Shown: piece after piece, positions 1 through 7,939 of the stretch
How the letters are laid out: each line of letters starts with the position of its first letter
Numbering within the stretch: the first letter of the stretch is position 1
Origin: Bog-756 sp035949055
Lineage (GTDB): Bacteria > Actinomycetota > Acidimicrobiia > Acidimicrobiales > RAAP-2
NCBI GenBank assembly: GCA_035949055.1
Contig: DASZIO010000034.1
Location: 40,629-104,628 of the forward strand
Length of the DNA stretch: 64,000 nt
Direction: 5' to 3'
Made by a program: the position numbers and the translations under genes
Notes under the pieces: generated by a model
What the model was told of the DNA's origin: nothing
What the model saw: the letters and a program-made list of their open reading frames with translations, nothing else
Databases searched by the model: none

Positions 1-2
1 CG

Positions 3-434
3 TGGGAGACGCCGGTGCGCCTGGCCACCGGCATCGTGCCTGCGCTCGCCGTCCAGCCACCGGGCTCCGTGCTCAACCTCAACGTGCCGGCCGTGCCACC
101 GGACGCACTCCGCGGGCTCCGCCACGGCCGCCTCGGGTCGGCAGGGCTCATCCGCTCGGTCCGGCCCGAGAGCACGCCCGACCCGGTGGCTGGCCCGCCA
201 ATCGACCCCACCACCGGGGCCATCACCCTCACCCTGCGGGGGAAAGGAGCGGGGGCGGAGCGAGTAGCCGAATTGGCCGAACTCGACCCCGAGTCCGACG
301 CGGCCCTGATCGCCGCAGGCTGGGCCACGGTGACGCCGTTGGTCGGGGTGCGGGAGGACCGGTCGGACGGTGGGTGCGCCGCGCTGGCTGCGGCGCTCGC
401 CTCGTACGCCCCCGTTGGGAGCAGCCGGGGCTGA
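3..434 (+). CDS. surE: 5'/3'-nucleotidase SurE, C-terminal part (5' end outside window)
   Basis: This reading frame enters from the left edge and ends at a TGA. The visible part carries the C-terminal SurE signatures: the LNLNVP segment near the start, and DPESDAALIAAGWATVTPL, which matches the family's DTDAxAxxxGYVxVTPL strand. SurE enzymes are metal-dependent phosphatases that dephosphorylate nucleoside 5'- and 3'-monophosphates. The N-terminal metal-binding half lies upstream of the window, so the catalytic residues cannot be checked. A GTG at 15 exists but is internal to the conserved domain and is not the start. Confidence 0.8.
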   Translation, partial: WETPVRLATGIVPALAVQPPGSVLNLNVPAVPPDALRGLRHGRLGSAGLIRSVRPESTPDPVAGPPIDPTTGAITLTLRGKGAGAERVAELAELDPESDAALIAAGWATVTPLVGVREDRSDGGCAALAAALASYAPVGSSRG

Positions 435-453
435 CGCCTCCGTCGGCTGCCGG

Positions 454-1743
454 CTATCCCAATCGCCCCTCGAGCCAGTCAAAGGAAACCTGAGCGGCAA
501 GGCGGATGTTGTCAACCTGGCAGTGGGTGGAGGCGCCGTCCTCGGCGGTGAAGACCACCGAGGTGGCCGGACCGCCGACCTCGGACACGAAGGAGTGGTG
601 CTGGGCCAGTGGTTCGGCACCCTCGCGGTCACCGACGAGAGCGAGAACCGGACAGCGGATCAAACTGGTCATCGGGCCCAGGCGGTACGCCGTCATCGCA
701 TCGCGCCACGCATGGAACGAGGGCACCCCGAAACGCTGGCAGATGGCGGCGATGCCCCACTGCATCTGGTGGGGCATGAGGTCCTCCGGCACACCCATGA
801 CGTCCTCGGGCCGGATGTCTCGCGCCATTCGGAACACATCGGTCCCGACCCACGCCTCCATATACCGGCTCATGTCCACCACCGGTGGATCGACCACCAG
901 AGCGCCCACCCGCGGGTCGGTCGCCGCGCCCCGGGCGGCAAAATATGACCCGAAGCTCTGGCCCGCCAACGCCAGTCGCCGGGGATCAACGTCGTCACGG
1001 GCGCACAGCGCGTCGATCACCGCGCTGATGGGTGCCTCGTAGTCCGGACGGAACGTCATCGTTGGGTTGGACCGCATGCAACCTGGCTGGCCCGGCCCGT
1101 CGAAGACAAAGACGTTCCACCCCCGCTCGGCTCCCGGCGCGCCCAGATGGAAGTAGAGCTCTTCGGCACTCGAGTCAAAACCGCCCACGCCGACCAGGGT
1201 CGGAGCACGACGGTCCCCTTCTCGCCATCCGGCCCCCGTCGGACGAGCCAGGTACCCGGGGAGCGACCCCCCCTCGAAGGGGACACCGACGAGCTCCACC
1301 GGCGGCTCGAGCAGCGCGGCAGCCTCGGTGAAGCAAGACCGGCTCCGTTGCCCCGACTCAATCGACCTCTCCGTGTCTCCCTCGGTGTAGTACTCCGCGG
1401 TCCGGTAGTAGGTGGACGCCCGCAGCAGGTGGTCGCGACCACTGGTCCGGTGGCCGGCTTCCAGGCAGGCTCGACCCCGTCCCTCCACCCGCTGCGCCAA
1501 GCGTTCGAAGGCCCGGGCCCAACTGCGTGGGCTGCCATCCGTGATCTCGGCCACGACGGCCAGGCACTCGCCGACGGTCGAGCCACCGTAGTCGGCCACG
1601 CCCAGCGCTCGGATCAGCTGGTAGTTGAATTCGTCGTCCCTGAACCCCTCCAACCGGACGGCGCTACGGACGATGTCGGAGTCTTCGAAGGACACGTCGC
1701 CCATTCTGTCCGGCACGGCAGCCGAAGGCCTGCCGGTTGCCAC
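454..1743 (-). CDS. alpha/beta hydrolase, dihydropseudooxynicotine-hydrolase-like
   Basis: A 429-residue serine hydrolase. An N-terminal helical region (residues 1-150) precedes the alpha/beta fold, as in the FrsA/2,6-dihydropseudooxynicotine hydrolase group. The nucleophile elbow GQSFG gives Ser263; Asp372 (VGDREG) and His407 (ASTHCQ) complete a plausible triad. The substrate cannot be read from the sequence; family members cleave C-C or ester bonds in small aromatic or heterocyclic compounds. The start may instead be Met14 (MGDVSFEDSD), which would move it away from the divergent amidohydrolase promoter. It is convergent with surE and stands alone on its strand. Confidence 0.75.
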   Translation of the reverse strand: MATGRPSAAVPDRMGDVSFEDSDIVRSAVRLEGFRDDEFNYQLIRALGVADYGGSTVGECLAVVAEITDGSPRSWARAFERLAQRVEGRGRACLEAGHRTSGRDHLLRASTYYRTAEYYTEGDTERSIESGQRSRSCFTEAAALLEPPVELVGVPFEGGSLPGYLARPTGAGWREGDRRAPTLVGVGGFDSSAEELYFHLGAPGAERGWNVFVFDGPGQPGCMRSNPTMTFRPDYEAPISAVIDALCARDDVDPRRLALAGQSFGSYFAARGAATDPRVGALVVDPPVVDMSRYMEAWVGTDVFRMARDIRPEDVMGVPEDLMPHQMQWGIAAICQRFGVPSFHAWRDAMTAYRLGPMTSLIRCPVLALVGDREGAEPLAQHHSFVSEVGGPATSVVFTAEDGASTHCQVDNIRLAAQVSFDWLEGRLG

Positions 1744-1755
1744 CGGCCACGGGCC

Positions 1756-1761
1756 TAGCCT
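1756..1761 (+). promoter_or_regulatory. putative -10 element of the amidohydrolase gene (leaderless)
   Basis: TAGCCT lies 5 bp before the ATG at 1767, so transcription would begin at or next to the start codon. There is no Shine-Dalgarno sequence between them, which fits a leaderless mRNA as is common in actinobacteria. No clear -35 element was identified. Confidence 0.35.
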
Positions 1762-1766
1762 GTGAC

Positions 1767-2648
1767 ATGCGCGTGGCGGCCATCCAGACCACGGCCGGGC
1801 CGGACCGGGCGGCCAACCTGGCGGCAGCCGCCGTGCTGGTCGAGGAGGCAGCCCTCTCCGGCGCCGAGTTGGTCGTGCTCCCCGAGTACTTCTCCGTGGC
1901 CGGAAGTCCGTCGGTGCTGCGGGCCGGGGCCGAACCTCTGGACGGTCCGACCGTCGGTTGGGCCCGCGACTTGGCCCGCCACTTCGGCCTTCGGTTGGTA
2001 GCCGGGAGCTTCCCGGAACGACGTGAGCCGAGAGACACCGCCGGGCGCCTGTTCAACACCAGCTGTCTCATCGGCCCTACCGGCACGGTCGACGCAGTGT
2101 ACCGAAAAGTCCATCTGTTCGACGCCGACATCGACGGGGCCGCTCTCCGCGAGTCGGCCACCATCGCCCCGGGCGCAAGTCTTTGCACACATCGACTTGA
2201 CGAAGGCGACGGGGCAGTGCCCGCCGTGCTCGGCCTCTCCATCTGCTACGACCTCCGGTTCCCAGAGCTGTACCGGATCCTGGCCCTCTCCGACGCCACC
2301 ATCGTGGCCGTGCCTGCGGCGTTCACCGCCACGACGGGCCCGGCCCATTGGGAGGTGCTGCTCCGGGCCCGGGCGATCGAGAACCAGCTCTATGTGATCG
2401 CCGCCGGGCAGATCGGCGAGCTGCCCCCGGGGATGCCCGCCTGTCACGGTCACTCGATGATCGTGGACCCGTGGGGATCGGTGATTGCGGAACGAATCGA
2501 GGCGAGCCCGGGAGTCGTCCTTGCCGACCTCGATCTCGATCGCCTCCGTCGGATCCGGTCCGAACTCCCGGTGCTGGCGAATCGACGCCCGTCGACCTAC
2601 CGTTGGCCGGATGACGGTTTCAGGCAGGCCTCCGATTCCGGCCGGTAA
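1767..2648 (+). CDS. carbon-nitrogen hydrolase (nitrilase superfamily amidohydrolase)
   Basis: A 293-residue cytosolic amidase of the nitrilase superfamily. The Glu-Lys-Cys triad is complete: Glu40 in VVLPEYF, Lys114 in YRKVHLFD and Cys160 in SICYDLRFPELYR. The RKVHLFD and CYDLRFPE motifs place it in the Nit1/NitFhit or omega-amidase-like branch, which acts on deaminated glutathione or small omega-amides; the exact substrate is inferred. The start at MRVAAIQ was chosen because it is the family N-terminus; an in-frame start 30 bp upstream lies inside the putative promoter. The last 38 bases overlap the next hydrolase gene. Confidence 0.85.
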   Translation: MRVAAIQTTAGPDRAANLAAAAVLVEEAALSGAELVVLPEYFSVAGSPSVLRAGAEPLDGPTVGWARDLARHFGLRLVAGSFPERREPRDTAGRLFNTSCLIGPTGTVDAVYRKVHLFDADIDGAALRESATIAPGASLCTHRLDEGDGAVPAVLGLSICYDLRFPELYRILALSDATIVAVPAAFTATTGPAHWEVLLRARAIENQLYVIAAGQIGELPPGMPACHGHSMIVDPWGSVIAERIEASPGVVLADLDLDRLRRIRSELPVLANRRPSTYRWPDDGFRQASDSGR

Positions 2649-3528
2649 CGGCGAGGGACCAGCGGGACTGCCCATCCACGGCTCGAAGATGCCCCCCTAT
2701 GAGGTCGGCACGTTCGAATCAGCTGGGCTGCAGCTCTACTACGAGATCCACGGGCACGGTCCACGAGTCCTCGTGTTCATGCACGGGATCCTGATGGACT
2801 CGAACATGAACCGGAAGCTGGCCAACGACCTCGCGGCCCGGGGAAACCGGGTGGTGCTGCTCGACCTACCCGGTCATGGCCTGTCCGAAAAGCCGAGGCG
2901 CGCCTCTTTTCATCGGATGGACAGCTACGCCGAACATGTCGTAGCCCTCCTCGACCACCTCGGTGTGGATCGGGCGGTCATCGGTGGCGTCTCGCTCGGC
3001 GGCAATGTGAGCCTGTTGGTGGCCGCCCTCGCGCCCGAACGGGTCCAGGGGCTGGTCATCGAAATGCCGGTACTCGAATGGGCGGTTCCGGCGGCCGCGG
3101 TCACGTTCATCCCGATGCTGTTCGCCGTGCACTTCGCCCGGCCCCTCGTCAGGAGAGCGGCCGAGCTCCTCCGGCGCCTACCCCGCACCGGCAACGGTCC
3201 CATCGACAGCATCATGAACTCCCTCTCGAACGATCCGATCGAGATCGCCGCGGTACTCCACGGTGTCCTGGCCGGCCCGATCGCCCCGACGGTGGACCAG
3301 CGTTCCGCGATGAAGATGCCGGCGCTGGTCGTGGGCCACCAGGTCGACCGACTGCACCCGTTCCACGATGCCGAGCAACTCGCCCGCCGCCTCCCGAACG
3401 GCCGGCTCGTGCAGGCCAAGTCGGTGCTCGAGCTGCGGATACAACCGGAGCGCCTCACCGAGGAGATGGCGGAATTCCTCGACAGCACGTGGCTCGCACC
3501 GGCCCAATCCGACCTCGAGGCCGGCTGA
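2611..3528 (+). CDS. alpha/beta hydrolase
   Basis: A 305-residue alpha/beta hydrolase. It shows the oxyanion motif FMHGILMDS (residues 57-65), the DLPGHGLSEKP strand and the nucleophile elbow GGVSLGGN (Ser128). An Asp is present in VGHQVDRLHP. The C-terminal His normally found just before the last helix is not obvious; the equivalent stretch reads VLELRIQPERL, so the triad may be incomplete or use a displaced His. The start overlaps the upstream amidohydrolase by 38 bp, implying co-transcription. Substrate unknown. Confidence 0.75.
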   Translation: MTVSGRPPIPAGNGEGPAGLPIHGSKMPPYEVGTFESAGLQLYYEIHGHGPRVLVFMHGILMDSNMNRKLANDLAARGNRVVLLDLPGHGLSEKPRRASFHRMDSYAEHVVALLDHLGVDRAVIGGVSLGGNVSLLVAALAPERVQGLVIEMPVLEWAVPAAAVTFIPMLFAVHFARPLVRRAAELLRRLPRTGNGPIDSIMNSLSNDPIEIAAVLHGVLAGPIAPTVDQRSAMKMPALVVGHQVDRLHPFHDAEQLARRLPNGRLVQAKSVLELRIQPERLTEEMAEFLDSTWLAPAQSDLEAG

Positions 3529-3552
3529 CCGCATCCGTCGGTCAGGGCCTGC

Positions 3553-3981
3553 TCAGTCGTCCGGGTCCGCCCGCCGGGATCGCTTGCGCTCCGATAGTCG
3601 CCGCTTCTGCTCCAATCGGCGCTCGGTGGCGCGACGTGAGGGTCGCGTCGGCCGCCGGGCCTTCTCGACGTGCAGGGCACCGGCAACCCGGGCACAGAAT
3701 CGCTCGGTGGCCAACTGCCGGTTCCGGGCCTGGGAGCGTTCGTCGTCGGCCACCACCCTGACCTCGGGCCCGAGCCGGTTGAGCAGTCTGGACCGCTGCC
3801 GGGGACCGAGCGATGGCGAGCGGGCGACATCAAAGCGCAGCTCCACCCGGGTATTGACCTTGTTGGCGTGCTGGCCGCCCGGACCCCCGCTCGGGCTGAA
3901 CCGGTACTGGAGCTCGGAACGCGGGATGACGAGGCTCGGGCTCACCCGGACCACGCCGGCCTCGTCGGCGGACGGGCTCAT
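3553..3981 (-). CDS. arfB: peptidyl-tRNA hydrolase ArfB-type (GGQ ribosome rescue factor)
   Basis: A 142-residue protein with the class I release-factor GGQ motif at residues 35-37 (SGGPGGQHANKVNT), followed by the RF-1 domain and a strongly basic C-terminal tail (KRRLSERKRSRR) that in ArfB/YaeJ inserts into the mRNA channel of stalled ribosomes. The absence of codon-recognition domains and the short length separate it from prfA and prfB. It would hydrolyse peptidyl-tRNA on non-stop ribosomes. Its ATG overlaps the stop of the upstream FAH-family gene by 4 bp (ATGA), so the two are translationally coupled. Confidence 0.88.
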   Translation of the reverse strand: MSPSADEAGVVRVSPSLVIPRSELQYRFSPSGGPGGQHANKVNTRVELRFDVARSPSLGPRQRSRLLNRLGPEVRVVADDERSQARNRQLATERFCARVAGALHVEKARRPTRPSRRATERRLEQKRRLSERKRSRRADPDD

Positions 3982-4850
3982 CCGACCCGCCCGGGCTCGG
4001 GCTCATCCGTCACCGGATTGGACAGTTCACCCACCTGGCCGACCGTCACGGTCACGGTGTCACCCGCCTTCAGCCACCGGGGCGGGTCTCCGCCGGCGGC
4101 CACCCCCGCCGGTGTCCCGGTAGAGATGAGCGTGCCCGGCAGGAGTGTGAACGCGGCCGACAGGTGCTCGATCATCTCGGCGCAGCCGAAGATCATGTCG
4201 GCGGTCGTCCCGTCCTGACGGAGCTCGCCGTTCACCCAGGTCCGCACCGACAGGCGCTGCGGATCGTCGACCTCGTCCCTGGTGGTGATCCAGGGACCGG
4301 TGGGCCCATGGGTGTCGAATCCCTTACCCATCATCATGGTGGGCGATCGCCACTGCCAGTCCCGCACGCTGACATCGTTCACCACCGTGAAACCGGCCAC
4401 CACCTCGAAGGCCCGATCCGCCGGCACGTGGCGGCTCCGGGTCCCGATGACCATACCCAGCTCTCCCTCGTAGTCCACCGCCGCCGACACCCGGGGGACC
4501 TGGATCGGCTCACCGGGGCCGATCACGCAGGTCGACTGCTTCGAGAACCAGGTCTGGAATTCCGGGCGTTCGTGGCCCAGCTCCTCGACATGGGCCTGGT
4601 AGTTGCGGGCGATGGCGAGAAAGGAAGGGGGCCGCGGTACCGGGGCGGTGAGCTGCGTTTCGGAGACCGCAAACCGACGACCGCGGGAGGACGGAGCGCG
4701 AGCCAGAGCATCCCGGGCGCTGTCCGCCAGCGCCAGCAGGGCCGGCATGTCACCGGGGAGCCCGATGGCGGGATCGGTGAGATCGACGACCTCGTCGCCC
4801 ACCACCAGTCCGGTGCGGACGCCGTCATGCCGGAAGCTCACCAGGCGCAC
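3978..4850 (-). CDS. fumarylacetoacetate hydrolase family protein
   Basis: A 290-residue FAH-superfamily enzyme. The metal-binding residues are visible as Glu128 and Glu130 in DYEGELGMVIG and Asp159 in VNDVSVRDWQ, and the active-site stretch ARNYQAH lies at residues 81-87. A TGTPAGV loop occurs near the C-terminus. Members hydrolyse or decarboxylate 2-oxo or 1,3-diketo acids in aromatic catabolism (5-carboxymethyl-2-hydroxymuconate isomerase, acylpyruvase or oxaloacetate decarboxylase types); which applies here is not decidable. It is the first gene of a two-gene unit with arfB and diverges from an SDR gene 39 bp away. Confidence 0.85.
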   Translation of the reverse strand: MRLVSFRHDGVRTGLVVGDEVVDLTDPAIGLPGDMPALLALADSARDALARAPSSRGRRFAVSETQLTAPVPRPPSFLAIARNYQAHVEELGHERPEFQTWFSKQSTCVIGPGEPIQVPRVSAAVDYEGELGMVIGTRSRHVPADRAFEVVAGFTVVNDVSVRDWQWRSPTMMMGKGFDTHGPTGPWITTRDEVDDPQRLSVRTWVNGELRQDGTTADMIFGCAEMIEHLSAAFTLLPGTLISTGTPAGVAAGGDPPRWLKAGDTVTVTVGQVGELSNPVTDEPEPGRVG

Positions 4851-4877
4851 ACCCAGAACCTATCGGTGGCCCGGCCC

Positions 4878-4883
4878 TACACT
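4878..4883 (+). promoter_or_regulatory. putative -10 element of the SDR gene (leaderless)
   Basis: TACACT ends 6 bp before the ATG at 4890 in a very short divergent intergenic region, with no ribosome binding site in between. This fits a leaderless transcript. No convincing -35 hexamer was seen. Confidence 0.35.
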
Positions 4884-4889
4884 CAGGCA

Positions 4890-5657
4890 ATGCCTGATCC
4901 CGTGCCCGTGCCCGAACCCAGTGACATGGGCTTCGAAGACCAGACCATCCTCATCACCGGTTCGTCGTCGGGCATCGGGGCGGCAACGGCACGCCGGTTC
5001 GCCGCGCTCGGGGCGGCGGTGGTGATCAACTCGTCGACTTCTGCCAAGGCCGGGCGGTCGTTGGCCACCGAGCTACCCGGTGCCTCCTACGTCCAGGCCG
5101 ACATCAGCCAACTCGAGCAGGCTGAAGGGTTGGTCGACGAGGTCATCGAACGCTGCGGGCGGCTCGACGTGCTGGTCAACAATGCCGGGACCACCCAGGT
5201 GATCCCCCACGGGGACCTCGGCGCGGCCACACCTGACGTGTGGCGACGCATCTTCGACGTCAATGTCATCGGTACGTGGCAGGTCACCGTGGCCGCAGTG
5301 GCCCACCTCCAGGCGTCCGGGCGGGGACAGATCGTCAACATCTCGTCGGTGGCCGGCGAACGGCCCACCGGCAGTTCCATCCCCTACGCCTGCTCCAAGG
5401 CGGCGGTCAGCCACATGACCCGCCTGCTGGCCAACACCCTCGGTCCGGGCGTGAGGGTCAACGCCGTCGCCCCGGGGCTCGTCGACACCCCCTGGACGGC
5501 CGACTGGGGCGCGGTCCGCGAGTTCGTGAACGCGCAGGCGCCGTTGCAGCGGACGGCGACCCCCGAAGACGTGGCCGAGGTGGTCGTCGGTCTGGCCCGT
5601 TCTTCCTACGTGACCGGGGAGGTGGTGATCGCCGACGGCGGGCTCCACCTGCGTTGA
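4890..5657 (+). CDS. SDR family oxidoreductase
   Basis: A 255-residue classical short-chain dehydrogenase. The nucleotide-binding motif TGSSSGIG is at residues 23-30, the NNAG motif at 97-100, catalytic Ser152 in NISSVAG, and the YxxxK pair is Tyr166/Lys170. The C-terminal YVTGEVVIADGG is typical of FabG-like enzymes. NAD(H) versus NADP(H) preference and substrate are not clear. An alternative start at MGFEDQT (4926) would remove a short proline-rich leader, but the -10-like TACACT just upstream favours 4890. Confidence 0.85.
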   Translation: MPDPVPVPEPSDMGFEDQTILITGSSSGIGAATARRFAALGAAVVINSSTSAKAGRSLATELPGASYVQADISQLEQAEGLVDEVIERCGRLDVLVNNAGTTQVIPHGDLGAATPDVWRRIFDVNVIGTWQVTVAAVAHLQASGRGQIVNISSVAGERPTGSSIPYACSKAAVSHMTRLLANTLGPGVRVNAVAPGLVDTPWTADWGAVREFVNAQAPLQRTATPEDVAEVVVGLARSSYVTGEVVIADGGLHLR

Positions 5658-5661
5658 CCGG

Positions 5662-6051
5662 TCACGTCACGGTGGTGTCGATGGCCAGTCCGGTCTGGAG
5701 CGTACGGGTCACCGGGGTGCGGTCGGCGATCTCGGCCAGACGGTGTCTCTGTTCGTCGGACAGCTCGCCGTCCATCTTGATCGTTCGCTCGATGCGCTCG
5801 ACCTTCGTGGCACCATCCCCGGTGCGCAGCAGCCGGGCCCGCACTGTGACCGCACCGAGCACCCAGCCCTTCCGGTTGGCGTACATGCGCAGGGTCGCTG
5901 CCGTGCACTGGACCAGGCCGGCCAACACGAGCTGGTAGGGGTTGGGTCCCTCGTCGTCACCTCCGATGTCGGGGCCCTCGTCGGCCACGAAACGGTGACG
6001 GCCGGCCCGCATCTCGCCGCGGTACCCGGTGGTGCTGGTCACCGACACCAT
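5662..6051 (-). CDS. OsmC family protein lacking the second cysteine
   Basis: A 129-residue OsmC/Ohr-fold protein. Cys49 (GLVQCTAATL) is the conserved first cysteine. In classical OsmC peroxidases a second Cys occurs in an ADxCPVxxTL motif; here the site reads ADRTPVTRTL, so Thr112 replaces it. A two-cysteine thiol-peroxidase cycle is therefore unlikely; related one-cysteine OsmC-like proteins exist with unknown activity. The start MVSVTSTTGYRG matches the family N-terminus, and the open frame upstream of it shows no conserved content. It is convergent with the SDR gene, with 4 bp between stops. Confidence 0.8.
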   Translation of the reverse strand: MVSVTSTTGYRGEMRAGRHRFVADEGPDIGGDDEGPNPYQLVLAGLVQCTAATLRMYANRKGWVLGAVTVRARLLRTGDGATKVERIERTIKMDGELSDEQRHRLAEIADRTPVTRTLQTGLAIDTTVT

Positions 6052-6301
6052 GGCGATGGCGTGTTCGCCCTCGACGGGAGCGGCCTTGGGAGTGCCCACT
6101 ACCGGCTGCCGACACGGAACGCCAGACCGATACCCGGAGCGCGTGGTCCGAGTACCGACTGCTCCGAGCTGTGGACCATTCGGTTCCATCTCGATCGCGG
6201 TGAGGCCCGCCGAACGCGGACATACGAGCGATGCCCTTCCATGCAGCTTTCGTAGCACCGAACGACAAGACACGTAAAAGATCCGTGAAAATCGGGCCCT
6301 C

Positions 6302-7231
6302 GTGCCCGACCAGGGATCAGCTGCCCTTCCCAGGCGGCCCAAGTCGTGTGACAGTGGGTACGTGGGTACCGTGACCAGACCGGACAGGTGGAATCAGCCC
6401 CCGTCTCCGGCTCCGCCTGGGCGCAACGAGGACCCGCCGAACGGCCTGCGTCCCGACCCGTGGATCCTGGCCGCGGCGGTCCTCGCCCCGATCGCCACGG
6501 CAGCCCTGCTCACCCCGTGGCGGAGCAGGCTGGACACCGCCGACAACGCCCTCTTCCTGGTGGTCGTGATCGTGGCCGTGGCCAGCACCGGACGGCGGGC
6601 GGCGGCGGTGGTGGCCGCTCTGGTGTCCGCACTCTCCTTCGACTACTTCCTCACCCGCCCCTACTACTCGTTCCGCATCTCCCGCCACCAGGACCTGATC
6701 ACCGAGATCCTGCTGCTGGTGCTGGGTCTGGCGGTCGGCCAGCTGGCCGCCCGCGGCCGCCGGCACCGTACCGCCGCGCAACAAGGACGCCAGCAGGTGG
6801 CCTTGCTGCATTCCGTCACCGAACTGGCCGCCACCGGACAGGACCCCGAGCTGGTCATTGCCACCGCGGTCGACGAGCTCCGGGATCTCCTCTACCTGCG
6901 CGACTGTCGGTTCAGCACCCACTTGGCAGGCGGCGTGGCGGCGCGGGTGACGCCCAGTGGCCAGGTGAAGGTGGGAGACGAGCTGTGGTCGACAGGCGAC
7001 CTCGGCTTGCCCACCCGCAGCATCGACCTGCCGGTGAGAAGCGGCGGTTGGCTGTTGGGCCATTTTCTGCTCACACCCACCCCGGGCCAGCAGATCCCCG
7101 AGGAGCGACTTCTCGTCGCGGTGGCCATCGCCGACCAAGTCGGCACCGCGCTCGCCGCCGACGAGGGCCCGGGCAGATTGACCGGAACCGGCAGCGTACC
7201 GGGCCCGGTGCCCGAGGACACGGCACCATGA
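6302..7231 (+). CDS. DUF4118 and GAF-like protein without kinase domain (KdpD-related)
   Basis: About 309 residues. After a proline-rich N-terminus there are four closely spaced hydrophobic segments (about residues 53-140, including SFDYFLTRPYYSFRI), the DUF4118 membrane module found in KdpD. A GAF-like soluble domain follows (about 165-290), and then the protein ends: no HisKA or ATPase domain. It may therefore be an accessory sensor or a remnant of a KdpD-type kinase. The start is uncertain: GTG codons at 6302, 6362 and 6371 are all possible and none has a strong ribosome binding site. It sits beside the Kdp island on the same strand as a lipoprotein gene. Confidence 0.7.
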   Translation: MPDQGSAALPRRPKSCDSGYVGTVTRPDRWNQPPSPAPPGRNEDPPNGLRPDPWILAAAVLAPIATAALLTPWRSRLDTADNALFLVVVIVAVASTGRRAAAVVAALVSALSFDYFLTRPYYSFRISRHQDLITEILLLVLGLAVGQLAARGRRHRTAAQQGRQQVALLHSVTELAATGQDPELVIATAVDELRDLLYLRDCRFSTHLAGGVAARVTPSGQVKVGDELWSTGDLGLPTRSIDLPVRSGGWLLGHFLLTPTPGQQIPEERLLVAVAIADQVGTALAADEGPGRLTGTGSVPGPVPEDTAP

Positions 7232-7291
7232 GCAGGCCATGATGGCCGCATCTGTCCGGCCTCCGCGTTAACCGGCACGACGTACCCGCGT

Positions 7292-7870
7292 ATGGACGAA
7301 TCGTTGCGTAGCTCGCCCGCCGGGCGACGGAGCTTCGCACGATTGTCCGCGCCGGTGCTGCTAGGTTCGGCGGTCCTTCTCGCCGCCTGCAGTGGAGGCT
7401 CATCACCGTCCGCGGCCCCGACGACGGTTCGATCGAACACCTCGCCCTCGCCTACGCACCCCCCAGATGTACCGGCCGATGTGCTCACCGCCTACCGAGG
7501 CATGTGGGTCGACCTCGTAACGGCGGCCCGGACCTCCGATTTCCAATCGCCGCTCCTCCCCCGACACGCATCCGGCGATGTGCTCACCCTCTTCAAGCAA
7601 GGGCTGGCCAGGGATCAGCTGCACGGCATAGTGACGAGAGGTGATCCGGTCATCCACCCCGAGGTGTCCTCAGTCTCTCCGTCGGGAGCTCCGACCATTG
7701 CAACGGTCGTGGACTGCTTCGACGACACGCACTGGATCGAGTACAAGATCTCGGGCGGGCTGGCGAAGAATGCCCCCGGAGGCCGTCGTTCCACCACGGC
7801 TGTCCTGACCAAGTCCCACGGCACCTGGAAGGTGACCAAGCTGACCGTGGGAGCCACCGGTACCTGTTGA
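7292..7870 (+). CDS. hypothetical lipoprotein
   Basis: A 192-residue protein with a lipoprotein signal peptide: basic N-region (GRRSFAR), hydrophobic core and lipobox LLAAC with Cys33 as the lipidated residue, followed by a Ser/Pro/Thr-rich linker. The mature part has alternating beta-like segments and resembles small actinobacterial lipoproteins of the NTF2-like kind (VDCFDDTHWIEYK, GTWKVTKLTV), but I do not recognise a named family. It would be anchored on the outer face of the membrane. It follows the DUF4118 gene on the same strand and converges with the truncated kdpD. Confidence 0.65.
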   Translation: MDESLRSSPAGRRSFARLSAPVLLGSAVLLAACSGGSSPSAAPTTVRSNTSPSPTHPPDVPADVLTAYRGMWVDLVTAARTSDFQSPLLPRHASGDVLTLFKQGLARDQLHGIVTRGDPVIHPEVSSVSPSGAPTIATVVDCFDDTHWIEYKISGGLAKNAPGGRRSTTAVLTKSHGTWKVTKLTVGATGTC

Positions 7871-7939
7871 GTGGGGCCGAGATTGTCAGATACCCCGCGA
7901 AATCGACCGGCAGGACGAAGTGGCCCGGTGCTCGTGCCC

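Noticed and set aside
2712..2722. GTTCGAATC, a tRNA T-loop-like string (also near 41124)
   Set aside because: Both lie inside well supported protein genes and no acceptor or anticodon stem can be formed around them.
6354..6369. Tandem GTGGGTAC repeat near the DUF4118 gene start
   Set aside because: Only two 8-bp copies, and it overlaps the uncertain start of the gene; chance is sufficient explanation.
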